DNA of 64,000 bases from Streptomyces rishiriensis. GTDB lineage: Bacteria; Actinomycetota; Actinomycetes; Streptomycetales; Streptomycetaceae. Under the pieces are notes generated by a model. It did not search any database and was not told the origin of the DNA. It worked only from the letters and a program-made list of their open reading frames with translations. The position numbers were made by a program, and so were the translations under genes. The stretch is from assembly GCF_003112535.1 (NCBI RefSeq), contig NZ_BEWA01000001.1, positions 275,073-339,072 of the forward strand, written 5' to 3'. This document shows, in pieces, positions 62,501 to 64,000 of the stretch (position 1 is the stretch's first letter; each line of letters begins with the position of its first letter).

Positions 62501-64000
62501 GTTCGTCCTGTTCTCCTCGCTGGCCGGGGTGATCGGCAACGCGGGCCAGGCCAACTACGCGTCCGCGAACGCCGGGCTGGACGCTCTCGCCGGGCGACGG
62601 CGGTCGGTCGGGCTGCCCGCGGTGTCGCTCGCCTGGGGCCTGTGGGCCCCGCGCGGTGGGATGACCGCTCACCTCGGCGAGGCGGAACTGCGCCGACTGG
62701 CCCGGGCGGGCGCCGACGCGCTCACCGCCGAGGAGGGAATGGCTCTCCTCGACTCCGCGCTGAACACCGGCCTTTCCGTCGTGATCCCCGCGAAGCTCGA
62801 CACCGACCGCCTCACCGGGCCCGTTCCGCCCTTGCTCCGCGGCCTGATCCGGGCGCCCGCCCCCTTGCGCCGGGTCGCCGTCGCCGGTCAGGAGGCCGGC
62901 ACAAACCTCGCGGACCGGCTGGCCCGCCTTCCCGCGCCCGAACGGGCCGATCAGGTCACCGCGTTGGTCCGAGAGCAGGTCTGCGATGTCCTGAACCTGG
63001 ACGCGGCGGGCTCCGTGAACCTCGGCCGGCCCCTGCGTGACCTCGGCCTCGACTCGCTCCTCGCCGTCGAACTCCGCAACCGCCTCAGTGCCCGCCTCGG
63101 CCGCAAGCTCCCGGCGACGCTGCTGTTCGACCACCCGACGCCGGCCCGGCTCGCCCAGTACCTGCTGCGGAGCCTGCCCGGGTCCGGGGCCGAGGCCGAC
63201 CACGCCACGCCGACCGTGTCCGACGCCGTACGGCCACGTGTGCCGGCCCCCGCGACCGACGAACCGGTGGCCGTGGTCTCCATGGCCTGTCGCGTGCCCG
63301 GCGGAGTCCGTGACCCCGAGGGGCTGTGGCGCCTCGTCGTGGAGGGACGGGACGCGGTGGGCCCGTTCCCGGCGGAGCGCTGGGACGTGGACGCGCTGTA
63401 CGACCCGGACCCGGAGGTGATGGGCAAGTCCTACGTCCGGGAGGGCGGTTTCCTCGACGGGATCGACTCCTTCGACGCGGCCTTCTTCGGGATCACCCCG
63501 GTCGAGGCGGCGGCGATGGACCCGCAGCAGCGGCTGCTCCTGGAGACGGCGTGGGAAGCCCTGGAGCGCGCCGGGATCGTGCCCGCGGACCTCACTGGCA
63601 GCACCACGGGGGTCTATCTCGGGCTGTTCGGCAGCGAGTACTCGGCCGGTTCCCGGCTCGACCAGTTCAACGGCTACGTCGGCACGGGTTCCGCGCTGAG
63701 CGTGGCCTCGGGCCGGCTCGCCTACTCCCTGGGCCTGCACGGGCCGGCGCTGACCGTGGACACGGCGTGCTCGTCGTCGTTGGTGGCGCTGCATCTGGCG
63801 GCGCAGGCGCTGCGTTCGGGCGAGTGCGACCTGGCGCTGACCGGTGGCGTGACGCTGATGGTCACGCCGCAGATCTTCGTCGAGTTCAGCCGGCTGCGCG
63901 GGCTGTCCCCGACGGGTCGCTGCCGGTCCTTCTCCGACGACGCCGACGGCGCCGTGTGGGGCGAGGGCGCCGGCATGGTCGTACTGAAGCGGCTGAGCGA
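56553..64000 (+). CDS. Modular type I polyketide synthase, N-terminal part (ACP-KS-AT-DH-ER-KR-ACP-KS...)
   Basis: 2482 codons are visible; the gene runs off the right edge. ATG 56553 has GAGGAA upstream. Domains: loading ACP (Ser53, FGLGSRQLV); KS about 115-540 with Cys284 (DTACSSS), His419 (HGTGT) and His459 (NIGHMG); AT with GHSQGE (Ser801) and YASH (901-904), the methylmalonyl-CoA signature; DH with His1106 (HAVNGNVLLPG) and Asp1271 (HPALWDAALHA); ER about 1533-1850 (DGVGMAAVQLARHLG); KR about 1855-2060 with GATGTLG, LDD (B-type) and Tyr2002; ACP with Ser2168 (LGLDSLLAVEL); then KS2 from about 2237 with Cys2406. All reductive domains look active, so the first extension should give a saturated alpha-methyl unit. 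The N-terminal ACP matches acyl loading by the upstream FAAL. Confidence 0.95.
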   Translation, partial: MPAHDSRKHASTPSPTTAEGVRAWLATAIAEQGALDPADIGPDRPIAEFGLGSRQLVSLAAGLSSLVGRPLDPSLLYNHPTVASIAEAVLDDGPARAASPATSAAAPKGTPAVADDIAIISMACRFPGGADTPEALWRLLVDGADVITEAPAGRWDTPGLYDPDPDATGKAYSLRGGFLSGIDRFDASFFGISPREAAAMDPQQRLLLETSWETIERAGIVPETLNGSSTGVYVGLYNSRYLAAAGLDQLDGHVGTGSASSVASGRIAYTLGLQGPAVTVDTACSSSLVALHLAARALAAGECDLALAGGATLLVSARGHVEFSRLRGLSPSGRCSPFGAGADGVVWAEGCGLVLLKRLSDARRDGDRVLAVVKGSAVNQDGRSQGLSAPNGLAQERVVRAALDAAGLTPHDVDYIEAHGTGTKLGDPIEGRALAAVFGPGRPVEQPLGVGSLKSNIGHMGAAAGVGGVIKTVLALGEELLPASLHAGTPTEYVDWADSGLRVRSQAQSWPRDGHRVRRAGISAFGISGTNAHVVLEEAPADLTGARRPTRAGRPTADAPTTETGQPTAVENTATGPTTDEPTATEPTADEATTVDPTSTRQPPGALSADDQPGTASAAPLLFPLSARTLPALRGQAARLLDALAAEPRTPLPGVARTLARHRTHFEHRAVVQAAHSDELLAALADLAEGRDGTDTVVGPGQTLPPGKVAFVFPGQGSQWAGMARDLLDRDPVFADELDRCDAALRPFTGWSVATVLRGGTGAPSLDRVDVVQPVLFAVMVSLAAVWRSRGVRPDAVIGHSQGEVAAACVAGALSLNDAAAVVALRSQALTGLAGTGTMAVVALPHEEVAAHLADLDGRVSVAAINSGRSTVVAGEVEALEALLADLDRQQVFVRRIDVDYASHSARVEPVRETILAELDGVVALPTSVDWYSTVSGEPVAEELEADYWYRNLREPVRFAPTVERMAADGYRYFVELSPHPALLTALRTVAEDTDRDIVAAGSLRRHEDGPACLDRAAAELHVHGRPVDWHRLVAPGPVTDLPTYAFQSSRYWLDHAADGGSDVTAAGLESTGHALLTAAVAVAGADQWLLSGVLSPGAHPWLVDHAVNGNVLLPGTAFAEMAVRAGDQVGCPVVEELTLHTPLVLAPGDAVRVQVWVDAPDADGRRPLTVSSCPDASAGSRTWTRHASGTLAAGPAVPADGLGQWPPPGALPLPVDDLYDRLREDGYGYGPAFRGLGAVWRSDGDLYAEVALPEHVDGVDRFGLHPALWDAALHALRAGDHDESRALLPFSWSGVRLHATGASRLRLRLRRTGDRELALLAVDATGAPVVTVDSLALRELSGALPVPRLDSLYEVEWTEVERIAAVPAARAATVPDLTAPHDAISEPTAPEPTAPDSTAPETAVPETAVLIRPTVTEALAGVHASLSADTRLLLVTRHAVTTGPDDDAPDPAQAAVWGLVRSAQSEHPGRFVLVDLDDGSDEWRPALATALATGEHQLAVRGGKPFAPRLAPLTGRGTLVVPDDGASAWRLEATGDKTPDGLTLVPHDDIGRPLGTGEVRIAVRAAGLDFRDVAVALGTADSRPGLGGEIAGVVTEAGPEVRGLAPGDRVMGLVPGGALGPVTVADHRTMARIPDGWSYAQAAAVPVAYLSAYHGLVELAGLRAGESVLIHDAADGVGMAAVQLARHLGAEVFATASPGKWDALRAQGLDETHIAASRDLEFEQRVRAATDGRGVDVVLGSLEGEFADASLRTLADGGRFVELGRTGIGDADETAARYPGTSYCSCDLWEAGHERIGQLLAEVLRLFGEGVLTPPPLTVWDVRRAPEAFRRLSQGRHTGKIVLTVPVPLDPDGTVLITGATGTLGRLVARHLVTRHGARRLLLVGRRGADADGMRELTEELGGLGATASVAACDVADRDAVAALLAGIPGEHPLTAVIHAAGVLDDGVVEQLTPERLTTVARPKSDAAVVLHELTAGLDLAWFVLFSSLAGVIGNAGQANYASANAGLDALAGRRRSVGLPAVSLAWGLWAPRGGMTAHLGEAELRRLARAGADALTAEEGMALLDSALNTGLSVVIPAKLDTDRLTGPVPPLLRGLIRAPAPLRRVAVAGQEAGTNLADRLARLPAPERADQVTALVREQVCDVLNLDAAGSVNLGRPLRDLGLDSLLAVELRNRLSARLGRKLPATLLFDHPTPARLAQYLLRSLPGSGAEADHATPTVSDAVRPRVPAPATDEPVAVVSMACRVPGGVRDPEGLWRLVVEGRDAVGPFPAERWDVDALYDPDPEVMGKSYVREGGFLDGIDSFDAAFFGITPVEAAAMDPQQRLLLETAWEALERAGIVPADLTGSTTGVYLGLFGSEYSAGSRLDQFNGYVGTGSALSVASGRLAYSLGLHGPALTVDTACSSSLVALHLAAQALRSGECDLALTGGVTLMVTPQIFVEFSRLRGLSPTGRCRSFSDDADGAVWGEGAGMVVLKRLS

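Noticed and set aside
59592..63794. 1400-codon open frame antisense to the PKS
   Set aside because: It lies exactly opposite the conserved AT-DH-ER-KR domains. Its composition (Gly, Arg, Gln, Val, His) is what the complement of G/C-ending codons gives, and it has no family motif.

Overview
The window is high-GC actinomycete DNA, almost certainly from Streptomyces. The evidence is the very high G+C at third codon positions, GTG and TTG starts, SARP/AfsR-type regulators, secreted CBM13 proteins, many TetR genes, type I PKS and FAAL genes, and a dense set of Streptomyces-type insertion sequences. No rRNA, tRNA or CRISPR array was seen. The two ends carry specialised-metabolite genes. Between them lie about 45 kb of accessory DNA with many IS elements and many broken genes, as is typical of Streptomyces chromosome arms.

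0-10 kb: the tail of a stand-alone adenylation enzyme is followed by the small (S) and large (E) subunits of a cobalamin-dependent glutamate mutase, which makes 3-methylaspartate. Facing them is a regulatory block: a SARP fused to a degenerate nucleotide-cyclase-like domain, a small secreted peptide, a frameshifted ATPase regulator, and a 1024-aa AfsR-type regulator. A SnoaL-like gene follows, preceded by three perfectly phased 16-bp repeats. Together these look like the edge of a cluster that builds methylaspartate, or a beta-amino acid derived from it, into a lipopeptide or macrolactam.

10-22 kb: a permease and its TIGR03943 partner; a secreted GH3 glycosidase and a CE1-type esterase with CBM13, in line on the minus strand; a Tat-exported lipase-like hydrolase; a hypothetical protein; and a TetR gene that lacks its start.

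22-28 kb: a nested mobile region. An IS21-type istA/istB pair is split inside istA by about 1.4 kb that carries a CPCC-family gene and a truncated tyrosine recombinase. A 62-bp repeat flanks the whole in inverted orientation. A DUF4265-like gene lies inside, and an IS982 fragment is fused to a truncated quinone oxidoreductase at the right edge.

28-36 kb: an intact redox/export cassette (divergent TetR, FMN reductase, DHA2-type MFS exporter, Old Yellow Enzyme) with a clear operator region and terminator. An IS3 remnant and a TetX-like FAD monooxygenase follow.

35.5-38.5 kb: an IS5/IS427-type element whose outermost inverted repeats enclose an unrelated passenger gene. It sits against a decayed IS3 element that contains an IS30 fragment.

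38.5-54 kb: two serine hydrolases of the beta-lactamase fold, small membrane and secreted proteins, a VOC protein, a CBM13 protein divergent from an ArsR-type regulator, mscL, a TetR/alpha-beta hydrolase pair, and a frameshifted APH-like gene. A DUF6262 gene is broken by a 43-bp tandem duplication. IS5 and IS6 remnants also lie here.

54.5-64 kb: a fatty-acyl-AMP ligase and the start of a modular type I PKS laid out ACP-KS-AT-DH-ER-KR-ACP-KS, running off the window. The likely logic is that the ligase activates a fatty acid and loads the N-terminal ACP, and a fully reducing methylmalonate-type module then extends it.
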